A model generated the notes under the pieces. The model ran no database searches. It was not told where the DNA came from and was given only the letters and a program-made list of their open reading frames with translations. The position numbers and the translations under genes are program-made. A DNA stretch of 64,000 bases from Hyphomicrobium_A sp035517115 (lineage in GTDB: Bacteria > Pseudomonadota > Alphaproteobacteria > Rhizobiales > Hyphomicrobiaceae), in the NCBI GenBank assembly GCA_035517115.1, contig DATIZL010000010.1, forward strand, positions 1 through 64,000. Direction: 5' to 3'. This document shows, piece after piece, positions 25,690-34,466 of this stretch. Position 1 is the stretch's first letter; every line of letters starts with the position of its first letter.

Positions 25690-25967
25690 AGGGGGCCTCC
25701 TTCCACGCGATGGCTGCCAGCGGCTGCTGGGTGAGCCGCAGCGGCGCTGCTCATTAAATAGGCGGCGAAACCGGCATTTAAACTGGCGCACCGCTGCGCA
25801 CCCCAGCCGCGCACCCCATTTGTAGGCGCGCCGTGGAACGTCAAAACTCGCTCGGACATTTCAACGCCAGCACCCCTCTTGAAAGAGACGATTAACGCGG
25901 GGCCGCCAAAGCTCCCATTCGCCGATCGGTGATCGTCTCCCTTCCGCTGTCGAGAACGAGGAAAGCC

Positions 25968-27728
25968 ATGCCTAAGCGCGTTGCGATTGCCCACGGTGGC
26001 CTGTTCGCGGTGGCGGCGCTGTTTGCTGCGGGAGGCGCCGATGCCGGACCCGCCGCGGCGGCAGAGGCGACGACGTGCCAGCAGGCCGACACCGGCATTA
26101 CCCTTCCCGAGGGGTTCTGCGCCACGATCTTCGCCGACGGCATCGGGCATGCGCGCCAGCTCGTCGTCGCACCCGACGGCACGGTCTACGTCAACACGTG
26201 GAGCGGCGTGTACTACAACAACGACAAGCCGCCAGCGGGCGGCTTCCTCGTCGCGCTCAAGGACAGCAAAGGCACCGGCAAGGCGGACCAAGTCGTGCGC
26301 TTCGGCGAGACGGCCGCCGAGGGCGGGCACGGCGGCACCGGCATCGCCCTCTACAAGGATGGCCTCTACGCCGAGATCAACGATCGCATCGTGCGCTACG
26401 CGCTAAAGGACGGCGAGCTGGCGCCCTCCGCGAAGCCGGAGACGATCTTGCGCGGCATGCCCGTCACCGGCGACCACCCCATGCATCCCTTCGCCATCGA
26501 CGCCGACGGCAACCTGCTCGTGTCCATGGGCTCGGCGACCAACACGTGCGAGGTCAAGAACCGCATGCCGCATTCGCCGGGCAACGACCCGTGCACGGAG
26601 CTCGAGACGCGCGCGGGCATCTGGCGCTACGACGCGAACAAGCGCGACCAGGTGTTCTCGCCGAAGGAGCGCTACGCCTCCGGCATCCGCAACGGCGAGG
26701 GCTTCGATTTCGATGCCGCGGGCCGGCTCTTCGTCACCCAGCACGGCCGCGACCAGTTGCACGAGAACTGGCCCGAGCTCTATAGCGCCGAGCAGGGCTT
26801 CGAGCTTCCCGCCGAGCAGGTGATGATCTTGAAGCAGGGCGCGTGGTACGGCTGGCCCAAGTGCTATTTCGACCCGAAACAGATGAAGCTCGTGCAGGGC
26901 CCCGAGTACGGCGGCGATGGCGGCAAGAAGACCGACGCATGCAAAGAGGCAGAGCCGCCCGTCGCGGCATTTCCGGCGCACTGGGCTCCCAACGACCTCA
27001 AGATCTACAAGGGCACGCAATTTCCGGCGGCTTACCGCGGCGGCGCCTTCATCGCCTTCCACGGCTCCTGGAACCGCGCGCCCGGTCCGCAAGGCGGCTA
27101 CAACGTCGTCTTTCAACCGTTCGCCGACGGCAAGCCGTCGGGCGGCTACGTCGTGTTCGCGGACGGATTTGCGGGCGCCCACAAAGATCCCGGACGCGCG
27201 GCGCACCGGCCGTCGGGCCTGGCGGTCGGCCCCGACGGCGCGCTTTACGTGAGCGACGACATGGCGGGCCGCATCTGGCGCATCACCTACATGGGCGATG
27301 GCGCCGAGAAGGGGATCGAGGCGGCGCCGAAATCGAGCCCGCACGCCGAGGCCTCGCCCGAGGTTCCTCCCCCGGAGGGCATTCATCCCGATGCCGGCGC
27401 CAAGCTAGCGCCGCCGCCCGGCGCGACGCAGGCGCAAGTCGAGCTTGGCGAGAAAATCTTCAGCGGCGAGGCCGCCGGCGCGACGTGCGCTGGGTGTCAC
27501 GGTGCGGGCGGCATCGGCACCCCGGTCGGCCCCGATCTGACCGCGGGCAAATGGCTGTGGGGGGACGGCAGCCTCAAGACCCTGGCCGCCACCATCAAGA
27601 GCGGCGTGCCCGAGCCGAAGCAGCATCCCGGCGCCATGCCTCCCATGGGCGGCGTGACACTGACGGAGGCGGAGCTCAACGCGGTCGCGGCCTACGTCTG
27701 GGCCCTCGGGCATCGCAAGGGGGAGTGA
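25968..27728 (+). CDS. PQQ-dependent sugar (sorbosone/glucose-type) dehydrogenase fused to cytochrome c
   Basis: A 586-residue periplasmic oxidoreductase. Signal peptide about 1-32; six-bladed beta-propeller of the soluble glucose/sorbosone dehydrogenase family (about 40-450: SGVYYNNDKPPAGGFLVAL, GHGGTGIALYKDGLYAEI, RNGEGFDFDAAGRLFVTQHGRD, FIAFHGSWNR); Pro-rich linker; C-terminal class I cytochrome c (about 485-582) with haem motif CAGCH and a Met ligand in AMPPMGG. It likely oxidises a sugar or aldehyde and passes electrons to its own haem. Start at ATG 25968 with GAGGAAAG upstream. An orphan pqqA lies 20 kb away. Confidence 0.9.
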   Translation: MPKRVAIAHGGLFAVAALFAAGGADAGPAAAAEATTCQQADTGITLPEGFCATIFADGIGHARQLVVAPDGTVYVNTWSGVYYNNDKPPAGGFLVALKDSKGTGKADQVVRFGETAAEGGHGGTGIALYKDGLYAEINDRIVRYALKDGELAPSAKPETILRGMPVTGDHPMHPFAIDADGNLLVSMGSATNTCEVKNRMPHSPGNDPCTELETRAGIWRYDANKRDQVFSPKERYASGIRNGEGFDFDAAGRLFVTQHGRDQLHENWPELYSAEQGFELPAEQVMILKQGAWYGWPKCYFDPKQMKLVQGPEYGGDGGKKTDACKEAEPPVAAFPAHWAPNDLKIYKGTQFPAAYRGGAFIAFHGSWNRAPGPQGGYNVVFQPFADGKPSGGYVVFADGFAGAHKDPGRAAHRPSGLAVGPDGALYVSDDMAGRIWRITYMGDGAEKGIEAAPKSSPHAEASPEVPPPEGIHPDAGAKLAPPPGATQAQVELGEKIFSGEAAGATCAGCHGAGGIGTPVGPDLTAGKWLWGDGSLKTLAATIKSGVPEPKQHPGAMPPMGGVTLTEAELNAVAAYVWALGHRKGE

Positions 27729-27791
27729 GGGCGCGGCCCTGCTTCCCTGCGCCCCTTTCTCCCCCCGGTGGCGCCTGCTATCTAGCGCGCC

Positions 27792-29594
27792 ATGATCGAC
27801 ACCTCGCTCATCCGCAACTTCTCCATCATCGCCCACATCGACCACGGAAAATCGACCCTGTCGGACCGGCTCATCCAGCTGTGCGGCAGCGTGCCGGAGC
27901 GCGAGATGAAGGAGCAGATCCTCGATTCCATGGACATCGAGCGCGAGCGCGGCATCACCATCAAGGCGCAGACCGTGCGCCTCGACTACAAGGCCAAGGA
28001 CGGCCACACCTATCGCCTCAACCTGATGGACACGCCGGGGCACGTGGACTTCGCCTACGAGGTTTCGCGCTGCCTCGCTGCCTGCGAGGGCGCGATCCTG
28101 GTCGTCGATGCAAGCCAGGGGGTGGAAGCGCAGACGCTCGCCAACGTCTACCAGGCGCTCGACAACAACCTCGAGATCCTGCCCGTGCTGAACAAGGTCG
28201 ATCTCCCCGCGGCCGACGTCGACCGCGTCAAGGAGCAGATCGAGGACGTGATCGGGCTCGATGCCTCGCACGCAATCCCCATCTCGGCCAAGACGGGCAA
28301 GAACGTGGAGGCGGTGCTGGAGGCGATCGTCGAGCGCCTCCCCGCCCCCAAGGGCGACGTGAGCCAGCCGCTGAAGGCGCTGCTGATCGACAGCTGGTAT
28401 GACGCCTACCTCGGCGTCGTCGTGCTCGTGCGCATCATCGACGGCTCGCTGAAGAAGGGCCAGAAGATCCGCCTCATGTCGACCGCCGCCGACTACCAGG
28501 TGGAGCGCGTCGGCATCTTCCGCCCCAAGCAGGAGATGGTCGATGCGCTGGGCCCCGGCGAGGTCGGCTTCTTCACCGCCGCCATCAAGGAGGTTGCCGA
28601 CACGCGCGTCGGCGACACGGTGACGGACGCGCGCCGCCCCACGCCCGAGCCGCTCCCCGGCTTCAAGCCGGCGCAGCCCGTGGTGTTCTGCGGCCTCTTT
28701 CCCGTGGATGCCGCCGATTTCGCCAACCTCCGCGACGCCATGGCGAAGCTGCGCTTAAACGACGCGAGCTTCTCCTTCGAGACGGAGACCTCCGCCGCGC
28801 TGGGCTTGGGCTTCCGCTGCGGCTTCCTCGGGCTCTTGCACCTCGAGATCATCACCGAGCGCTTGGAGCGCGAGTTCGGCCTCGACCTCATCACCACGGC
28901 GCCGAGCGTCGTCTATCACGTCTACCTGACGGACGGCACGAAGCTCGAGATGCACAACCCCGCCGACATGCCCGACCCCACGCGCATCGACCGCATCGAG
29001 GAGCCGTGGATCAAGGCGACGATCCTCGTGCCCGACGAGCACCTGGGCGGCGTGTTGAAGCTGTGCCAGGACCGGCGCGGGCGGCAGAAGGACCTGACGT
29101 ATGCGGGCAGCCGAGCCATGCTCGTCTACGAGCTGCCGCTCAACGAGGTGGTGTTCGACTTCTACGACCGCCTGAAGTCGATCTCCAAAGGCTATGCCTC
29201 CTTCGACTACCAGATGATTGGCTACGAGCCGGGCGATCTCGTCAAGATGCAGATCCTCGTCAACGCCGAGCCGGTCGATGCGCTGTCGATCATCGTGCAC
29301 CGCAGCCGTGCCGACGCGCGCGGCCGCGTCATGTGCGAGAAGCTCAAGGAGCTGATCCCGCCGCACCTGTTCCAGATCCCGGTGCAGGCCGCGATCGGGG
29401 GGCGCATCATCGCGCGCGAGACGATCCGCGCGTTGAGGAAGGACGTGATCGCCAAGTGCTACGGCGGCGACATCACGCGCAAGCGCAAGCTCTTAGAGAA
29501 GCAGAAGAAGGGCAAGAAGAAGATGCGCCAGTTCGGGCAGGTGGAGATCCCGCAGGAGGCCTTCATCGCCGCGCTGAAGATGGAAGAGAATTAG
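27792..29594 (+). CDS. lepA: elongation factor 4 (LepA)
   Basis: A 600-residue ribosome-associated GTPase. GTPase motifs are AHIDHGKSTL (near residue 15), DTPGHVDF and NKVDLP; the C-terminal LepA-specific domain ends with CYGGDITRKRKLLEKQKKGKKK. Length is exactly that of the family. EF4 acts on 70S ribosomes during elongation or biogenesis under stress. The gene is 63 nt downstream of the PQQ dehydrogenase but functionally unrelated; family A copy 3 follows it. Confidence 0.97.
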   Translation: MIDTSLIRNFSIIAHIDHGKSTLSDRLIQLCGSVPEREMKEQILDSMDIERERGITIKAQTVRLDYKAKDGHTYRLNLMDTPGHVDFAYEVSRCLAACEGAILVVDASQGVEAQTLANVYQALDNNLEILPVLNKVDLPAADVDRVKEQIEDVIGLDASHAIPISAKTGKNVEAVLEAIVERLPAPKGDVSQPLKALLIDSWYDAYLGVVVLVRIIDGSLKKGQKIRLMSTAADYQVERVGIFRPKQEMVDALGPGEVGFFTAAIKEVADTRVGDTVTDARRPTPEPLPGFKPAQPVVFCGLFPVDAADFANLRDAMAKLRLNDASFSFETETSAALGLGFRCGFLGLLHLEIITERLEREFGLDLITTAPSVVYHVYLTDGTKLEMHNPADMPDPTRIDRIEEPWIKATILVPDEHLGGVLKLCQDRRGRQKDLTYAGSRAMLVYELPLNEVVFDFYDRLKSISKGYASFDYQMIGYEPGDLVKMQILVNAEPVDALSIIVHRSRADARGRVMCEKLKELIPPHLFQIPVQAAIGGRIIARETIRALRKDVIAKCYGGDITRKRKLLEKQKKGKKKMRQFGQVEIPQEAFIAALKMEEN

Positions 29595-29612
29595 GCCGCG
29601 CTTCTCTCTAGG

Positions 29613-29770
29613 TGTCATCCTCGGGCTTGTCCCGGGGATCCAAGCTTCACTTCGCTCCCAATCTCTCGAGCCTGATGCGCTCTCGACGCTCGCGCCTAGA
29701 ATGTCGCGGGCTGCGGCGCCGTAGGGCGATCGGCGAAAGGTGGATCCTCGGGGCGAGCCCGAGGATGCCA
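29613..29770. repeat. compound palindromic repeat, family A copy 3
   Basis: Inverted 30-nt arms at 29613-29642 (TGTCATCCTCGGG...GGATCCA) and 29741-29770 (TGGATCCTCGGG...GAGGATGCCA), 98 nt apart. It occupies most of the 354-nt gap between lepA and the BA14K-like gene; the rest of that gap (29771-29948) shows only a GGGAG ribosome binding site. Confidence 0.85.
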
Positions 29771-29948
29771 AAGAGGCACGTGCTGCGCCGCATTCGCGCG
29801 ACGGATCGCGCGCGCTGCCAACGTTGTCCGGCACGGGTCGCTGGGGACCAACGCCTGCTTGCCGCCGTCCAGGAGCTCCGCTCGCCGCAGCTCTTGCTGG
29901 CCGCAGATCCGGATCGCGCGGCATGAGATCAATGGGAGCATTACACCG

Positions 29949-30278
29949 ATGAGAAAGCTCATTGTCCCGCTCTTGTGCTTAAGCCTGCTCGCGCCCTCGC
30001 TGCCAGCGGCGCCCGCCAGCGCCGCCCCGTTCGCGGCGCCCGCGGCCGCCGCGCACGACGGCGTCACGCTCGCCCGGTGGTGGGGCCGCGGCCCTGGGCC
30101 GCTCGGCATCTTCGGCGCCATCGTCGCCGGCACGCTCGTCGCCGCCGCCATCAGCGAGCACCGCGCGCACCACGAGGACATGGAGCACTGCGCCGCCGAC
30201 TTCCGCTCCTTCGACTGGCGCACCGGCACCTACATCGACCGCTACGGGCGCGAGCGCGTGTGCCCCTATCTCTACTGA
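29949..30278 (+). CDS. BA14K-like secreted protein
   Basis: A 109-residue exported protein. Signal peptide about 1-25; an Ala-rich stretch; a membrane-like segment GIFGAIVAGTLVAAAIS (about 52-68); and a C-terminal BA14K-type motif HCAADFRSFDWRTGTYIDRYGRERVCPYL with two cysteines. BA14K proteins are small immunogenic or lectin-like envelope proteins of Brucella and other Hyphomicrobiales, with no enzymatic role known. The ATG at 29949 starts the signal peptide. A strong terminator hairpin follows. Confidence 0.75.
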   Translation: MRKLIVPLLCLSLLAPSLPAAPASAAPFAAPAAAAHDGVTLARWWGRGPGPLGIFGAIVAGTLVAAAISEHRAHHEDMEHCAADFRSFDWRTGTYIDRYGRERVCPYLY

Positions 30279-30304
30279 CCGCGCGTTCGACCGCTGCTGA
30301 CGAC

Positions 30305-30333
30305 AAGGCGCCGGTTTCATAGCCGGCGCCTTT
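30305..30333 (+). terminator. rho-independent terminator after the BA14K-like gene
   Basis: A perfect 10-bp stem AAGGCGCCGG / CCGGCGCCTT with an 8-nt loop, running into TTTCGCATTT, 27 nt after the stop codon. Confidence 0.7.
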
Positions 30334-30618
30334 CGCATTTCAAGAGGCCCACGGCGCATCGTCGCAGCGGGCACTTGCGCCGCATTCCTTTCACGCACGC
30401 TTGCTACACACTCCGCAACTCGGCGCGGGGTGTCGCACGATACCCGCTGCAGACGCCGGTCCGGGGGACATACCGACGGCGGCCGAGGACTGCACGAGTG
30501 CGCAAAGCGCGGCGGCTGGCGAGAATGCGGCCGTCGATGCCGACCGCGCCGTGATCCGAAACGGGGGAAGCGCTGCACTGCAGCCGCCCCGGCAATCGCT
30601 ACAAATCCAGGAGTGACC
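30334..30618 (+). other. non-coding gap upstream of the M15-like peptidase gene
   Basis: Together with the terminator this makes a 340-nt gap without a gene. Apart from GGAG before the ATG at 30619, I see no recognisable element; the open frames across it lack coding features. Confidence 0.5.
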
Positions 30619-31368
30619 ATGATCAAGCGGCTCTCAACCGCAGCGATCGGCTGTGCGTTCGCGTTCTCGTTCGGCTCGGCTCAGGCGAGCCCCTACTTCG
30701 GCTTCGACGGGCGCCATTACGGCGAGATCGAGAACGCTCCCAACTTCGGGCGTCAGAAGGTGGAGCACGGCAAGCTCGATCACGCGGATGCACCGCGCAA
30801 GTGCCTCAAGCCGGAAATCCGCGCCTTGCTGGAGAAGGTGGAGGACCTGTTCGGCCCCGTCGAGGTCATTTCGACGTGCCGTCCCGGCGCGACCATCGCC
30901 GGAACGGGGCGCCCCTCGCGGCACGCCAGCGGAAACGCCGTCGACTTCGAGGCCGGCGGCAGGAAGGTCCAGATCCTGAGGTGGCTCGTCGCCAACAACC
31001 ACACGGGCGGCACCATGACCTACTCGGACATGAGCCACATCCACATCGACTACGGCCCGCACTTCGTGTCGCTGGCAAGGCCATTGCCCGGCCTGCAGGT
31101 GGCGAGCAACAACAGCAGCAGCACCGGCACGAGCAGCGGCAGCAATAGCAGCAACAGCAGTAGCATCAGCAGCAAGAGCAGCAGCGGTGTTGCTCGCTAT
31201 GCGAGCGGCTACTCGCGCTCATCCGAGGGAGACTCGCGCCGTTCCGCGGCGAGCTACTCGCGCCGCTATGCGGAGAGCGAATTGTCCTACGCCTCGAGCC
31301 GCTCGTACGGCGGCTCTTACGGCAACGCGGACTACAGCAACGGCTACGCCACGATCTATCGTCAGTAG
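30619..31368 (+). CDS. M15-type (DUF882-like) peptidase with Ser-rich tail
   Basis: A 249-residue exported protein. Signal peptide about 1-23 (ends SAQAS); an M15-like zinc peptidase domain (about 25-155) with likely metal ligands in SRHASGNAVDF (H-x6-D) and SHIHIDYG; then a low-complexity Ser/Asn tail (about 162-200) and a Tyr/Ser-rich end (YSRSSEGDSRR, YASSRSYGGSYG). M15 relatives cut peptide cross-links in cell walls. The frame opens upstream, but ATG 30619 has GGAG and starts the signal. The Ser tract is an AGC-rich microsatellite in DNA. Confidence 0.75.
   Translation: MIKRLSTAAIGCAFAFSFGSAQASPYFGFDGRHYGEIENAPNFGRQKVEHGKLDHADAPRKCLKPEIRALLEKVEDLFGPVEVISTCRPGATIAGTGRPSRHASGNAVDFEAGGRKVQILRWLVANNHTGGTMTYSDMSHIHIDYGPHFVSLARPLPGLQVASNNSSSTGTSSGSNSSNSSSISSKSSSGVARYASGYSRSSEGDSRRSAASYSRRYAESELSYASSRSYGGSYGNADYSNGYATIYRQ
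31102..31190 (+). repeat. AGC-rich trinucleotide tract inside the M15-like gene
   Basis: About 90 nt of imperfect AGC/AAC triplets encode the Ser/Asn/Gly-rich linker of the M15-like protein. Such tracts can change length by slippage without breaking the frame. Confidence 0.7.
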
Positions 31369-31389
31369 CAGCGCGCTGAACTGCAGCTG

Positions 31390-31416
31390 GAGGCGCCGGG
31401 CCTAGCTCGGCGCCTC
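31390..31416 (+). terminator. hairpin after the M15-like gene, possible terminator
   Basis: Perfect 9-bp stem GAGGCGCCG / CGGCGCCTC with a 9-nt loop, 22 nt after the stop. There is no good T-run, so termination is uncertain. Confidence 0.45.
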
Positions 31417-31779
31417 TGGCGTATATGTGGTTGTAAGCTTGAAGCCTTGTCGCTCCAACCTCGCCACAATCGCGCGTATTGCGGATTGTTGCTGATCCTC
31501 GATCATATGCTCTGGGGCCGCCTTACGCGCGCACAAGGCCCGAGATTCCGGGCCTTCGGCGGTCACGTTGTAACCCTCGTAAGCGCCGCGAGACGTGATC
31601 GAGCAGGACCTGCGGCGCCTTGCCTTTCGCCCTTCCCCGGTCCATATAGGGCCGATCGAACACGCCTTGGTTCACGATACGGCGGCGCGTACGCGTCGAA
31701 ACTGGACGTCTCCATCGCGCGATTTGATGTCCTCCGTCATCCGTCGGAGGGGATTGCCTTATTGCTTTGGAGGCATTGG
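31417..31779 (+). other. long non-coding region upstream of cspA
   Basis: About 360 nt with no supported gene. The last 100 nt contain a small hairpin CCTCCG / CGGAGG (31730-31751) just before the cspA ribosome binding site GGAGG. Long structured leaders are common for cold-shock genes, so part of this is probably the 5' untranslated region; no promoter stands out. Confidence 0.45.
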
Positions 31780-31986
31780 ATGGCAAACGGCACTGTGAAG
31801 TGGTTCAACGGCCAGAAGGGCTACGGCTTCATCCAGCCGGATGAGGGTGGCAACGACGTTTTCGTGCACATCTCCGCTGTCGAGCGCGCCGGTCTATCGA
31901 CGCTGCGCGAGGGACAGAAGATCGGGTACGAGACCGAGACCGGCCGCAACGGCAAGGTCGCGGCGGTCAACCTGCGCCCTCTCTAA
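31780..31986 (+). CDS. cspA: cold-shock domain protein (CspA family)
   Basis: A 68-residue single cold-shock domain. The RNA-binding motifs RNP1 (KGYGFIQ) and RNP2 (VFVHIS) are intact, after MANGTVKWFNGQ. It should bind single-stranded RNA or DNA as an RNA chaperone. The ATG at 31780 has GGAGG 6 nt upstream; the frame is open upstream, but only this start gives the family N-terminus. infA follows 115 nt downstream, beyond a hairpin. Confidence 0.95.
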   Translation: MANGTVKWFNGQKGYGFIQPDEGGNDVFVHISAVERAGLSTLREGQKIGYETETGRNGKVAAVNLRPL

Positions 31987-32010
31987 GAACCGCGGAGCAT
32001 TTCCGCCTTA

Positions 32011-32036
32011 AGGGGAGCAGCCTCGTCTGCTCCCCT
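32011..32036 (+). terminator. hairpin after cspA, possible terminator
   Basis: A perfect 10-bp stem AGGGGAGCAG / CTGCTCCCCT with a 6-nt loop, 24 nt after the cspA stop. No T-run follows, so it may stabilise the 3' end or only partly terminate before infA. Confidence 0.5.
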
Positions 32037-32101
32037 ACCATTATGAGGGCAACGATGTCGGCGCCGCAGAAGCGGCAGCGTGCGGTCGCACAGGAGACTT
32101 G

Positions 32102-32386
32102 ATGGCGAAGGAAGAGATGCTGGAGTTCGAGGGCGTGGTCGCGGAAGTGCTTCCCGACGCGCGCTGCCGCGTGAAGCTCGACAACGGGCACGAGGTCGTC
32201 GCCTACACGTCGGGCCGCATGAAGAAGAACCGCATCCGCATCCTCGCCGGCGATCGCGTGACCATCGAGATGACGCCCTACGATCTCACCAAGGGCCGCA
32301 TCAACTTCCGCCACAAGGACGTGCGCTCGGGACCCGGGCCGGCATCGCCGCCGCGCGCCGGCGCCGGCGGCATGCGCCGCCGCTGA
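32102..32386 (+). CDS. infA: translation initiation factor IF-1
   Basis: A 94-residue S1-type OB-fold protein that fills the ribosomal A site during initiation. The sequence MLEFEGVVAEVLPDARCRVKLDNGHEV, SGRMKKNRIRILAGDRVTIEMTPYDL and GRINFRHK is diagnostic. It carries about 20 extra C-terminal residues (SGPGPASPPRAGAGGMRRR) compared with the 72-residue E. coli protein; the tail is basic and low-complexity. Start at ATG 32102; a TTG immediately before is in frame but unneeded. Confidence 0.94.
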   Translation: MAKEEMLEFEGVVAEVLPDARCRVKLDNGHEVVAYTSGRMKKNRIRILAGDRVTIEMTPYDLTKGRINFRHKDVRSGPGPASPPRAGAGGMRRR

Positions 32387-32513
32387 GCGCGCGCGCAATC
32401 CGCGCGATCTCAATCACTTCTCAAGACGATCTCGACGCCGCGCACCGATCGCAATCTCGCTCGCGTCGCCATCGGCATCCGCGGATTGCCCGTGCGCGGT
32501 CTTGAGCCGGCGC

Positions 32514-32541
32514 TAGATACAATTTCGCTCTTTTGTATCTA
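32514..32541. promoter_or_regulatory. 28-nt interrupted palindrome, possible repressor operator
   Basis: TAGATACAA (32514-32522) and TTGTATCTA (32533-32541) form a perfect inverted repeat with a 10-nt spacer, about 110 nt upstream of the nuclease gene. The size and AT-rich arms resemble TetR-family operators, but no TetR gene is in the window. Confidence 0.5.
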
Positions 32542-32653
32542 ACGGATCTGACGGCTCGGCCCACGGCGGAATGCTGCGGACTCCTTTAAAGTTGCAACCA
32601 CCCGACACAGTTCAGCCTAGGTTGCGCCACGCGAATCAGTCGGATTCGCGGGC

Positions 32654-33382
32654 ATGTGTGCATATCCCCGTTGGTACTCGCGTCGTTCAGTGGCGTCCGC
32701 GCTGGTCGGCGTTCTCGCTCTCATCCCGCTCATGCTGCTCTCCGCGCGCCACTCGGCCGCTGACCGCAGCCCTCCTCCAGACTCGCTGACGGGCCCCGCC
32801 CGCGTGATCGACGGCGACACCATCGAGGTCGCCGGGCGCCACGTGCGGCTCGAAGGCATCGACGCGCCGGAGCTCGCGCAGACGTGCGGGCGCGCGCTCA
32901 TCGGCACGTGGCCCTGCGGCACGGCGGCGGCCGCGGCGCTCGAGACGCTGATCGGCGGTGCGCCCGTCACCTGCGAGAGCCGCGGCCTCGACAAGTACGG
33001 GCGCACGCTCGGCATCTGCTTCGTCGCGGGGCGCGACATCAACGCGGAGATGGTGCGCCAAGGCTACGCCTGGGCGTTCGTCAAATACTCGTCGAGCTAC
33101 GTGCAGCAGGAAGCGGAGGCGCGCGCGCTCCGCGTCGGCATCTGGCAAGGCAAGGCGGAGCCGGCGTGGGAGTTTCGCGCGCACCGCTGGGCCGGCGCCG
33201 AGCAGACGGCGCCCAACGGCTGCGCCATCAAGGGCAACGTGACCGCGCACGGGCGCATCTACCACATGCCGTGGAGCCCCTGGTACGGCCGGATCAAAAT
33301 GGACGAGGCCAAGGGCAAGCGCTGGTTCTGCACGGAAGCCGAGGCGTTGGCCGCCGGCTGGCGTCCCGCCGCCGTTCACTAA
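32654..33382 (+). CDS. thermonuclease-family (SNase-like) secreted nuclease
   Basis: A 242-residue protein with an N-terminal membrane or signal segment (about 12-32, VASALVGVLALIPLMLLSA) and a staphylococcal nuclease domain (about 45-155). Catalytic residues fit the family: Arg, Asp and Glu in HVRLEGIDAPEL and the second Arg in DKYGRTLGI. The C-terminal 80 residues (IKGNVTAHGRIYHMPWSPWY, RWFCTEAEALAAGW) form the extra domain seen in many rhizobial thermonuclease homologues. It probably cleaves DNA or RNA outside the cytoplasm. Confidence 0.85.
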   Translation: MCAYPRWYSRRSVASALVGVLALIPLMLLSARHSAADRSPPPDSLTGPARVIDGDTIEVAGRHVRLEGIDAPELAQTCGRALIGTWPCGTAAAAALETLIGGAPVTCESRGLDKYGRTLGICFVAGRDINAEMVRQGYAWAFVKYSSSYVQQEAEARALRVGIWQGKAEPAWEFRAHRWAGAEQTAPNGCAIKGNVTAHGRIYHMPWSPWYGRIKMDEAKGKRWFCTEAEALAAGWRPAAVH

Positions 33383-33486
33383 CGAAAGATGTACAGTACA
33401 AAGACAAAGCGCGGCGATCCTTCGGATTTACCGTTCCTGAAGGGCGCCCCGCTAGCCTCCTCACTCCCTGGGAGGGGGTGAGGACC

Positions 33487-34329
33487 GTGAACTTTACCAT
33501 GGCGAAGACGCTGGGCCGGACGATCGTCAGGCATCCCTGGTCGAGCCTGCGCGACGCCGCGCTGCTTTCGAGCTTCATGGCCTTCGCCGTGCTCGTGGCG
33601 TGGCGCTACGATCTCTTCGCGTTCCTGACGTCGCTGGCCGATCCGCGGCGCGAGATCTCGCCGCCGGAGACGGTGCTCCTCGTCGTCCTCTTCATCGTCT
33701 GCCTCTATACGTTCGTCGCCCGCAGGCTGGCCGAGCATCGCCTGGACCAGCTCGGCGCCTCCGAGCTTGCCGGCGAATTGCGCAAGCTGCGCGAGCTCGC
33801 CATGCAGGACCCGCTGACGCGGCTCCCCAATCGGCGCGCGCTGCTGGAGGCGCTCGAGACCGCCGTGGCCTCATGCAATTCCGGCGGCGATCGCCGCCAC
33901 GCGCTCTTCATCCTCGATCTCAACGGCTTCAAGCGCGTCAACGATGTCTGCGGCCACAGCGTGGGCGATCACGTTCTGCAGGTGGTCGCCGAGCGGTTTC
34001 GCCACGTTGCGCGCCCGACGGACCTCTTGACCCGCCTCGGCGGCGACGAGTTCGCCGTGCTCTCCTATGACGTCGACAGGAAGGCGGCGGTCGCCATCGG
34101 CTATCGCTTCATGGATACCCTCGTCAACGGCATCTCCGCGGAAGGGCACCTGCACGATCTCGGCGTCGCCATCGGGGCCACCATTCTTCCCGACGACGGC
34201 ACGACCCCGGAGGCGATCCTGCACAACGCCGACCTGGCCATGTATCGCGCGAAGGCGCAGCAGGGCTCGGCACTCGCGTTCTTCGCCGCCGCTCCGGAAG
34301 ATTTGCACCGCGTCCGCGAGGCCGGCTGA
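33487..34329 (+). CDS. membrane diguanylate cyclase (GGDEF domain)
   Basis: A 280-residue enzyme expected to make cyclic di-GMP. Two transmembrane helices (about 23-40 and 60-78) are followed by a short linker and a GGDEF domain (about 105-265). The active-site motif GGDEF (185-189) is intact, and an inhibitory-site RxxD (R176-D179) lies five residues before it, so product inhibition is likely. I chose GTG 33487 because GGGAGGGGG lies at the right spacing; ATG 33499 is an alternative. No EAL domain is present. Confidence 0.88.
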   Translation: MNFTMAKTLGRTIVRHPWSSLRDAALLSSFMAFAVLVAWRYDLFAFLTSLADPRREISPPETVLLVVLFIVCLYTFVARRLAEHRLDQLGASELAGELRKLRELAMQDPLTRLPNRRALLEALETAVASCNSGGDRRHALFILDLNGFKRVNDVCGHSVGDHVLQVVAERFRHVARPTDLLTRLGGDEFAVLSYDVDRKAAVAIGYRFMDTLVNGISAEGHLHDLGVAIGATILPDDGTTPEAILHNADLAMYRAKAQQGSALAFFAAAPEDLHRVREAG

Positions 34330-34466
34330 GCCCCCTCAGAAGCCGGTTCTCAGCGCGCAGGACCCCTGCATGAAATCCAGGTACGGCGCCCGAGTTCGCT
34401 ATGATTCGTTATCGGGCGGGATGCCGGACGGCGCGTGGCACCTAGTAGAAGCTCCTAAGGATCACC

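Noticed and set aside
33390..33400. TGTACAGTACA palindrome between the nuclease and cyclase genes
   Set aside because: Only 11 nt; too short to separate from chance without further copies.
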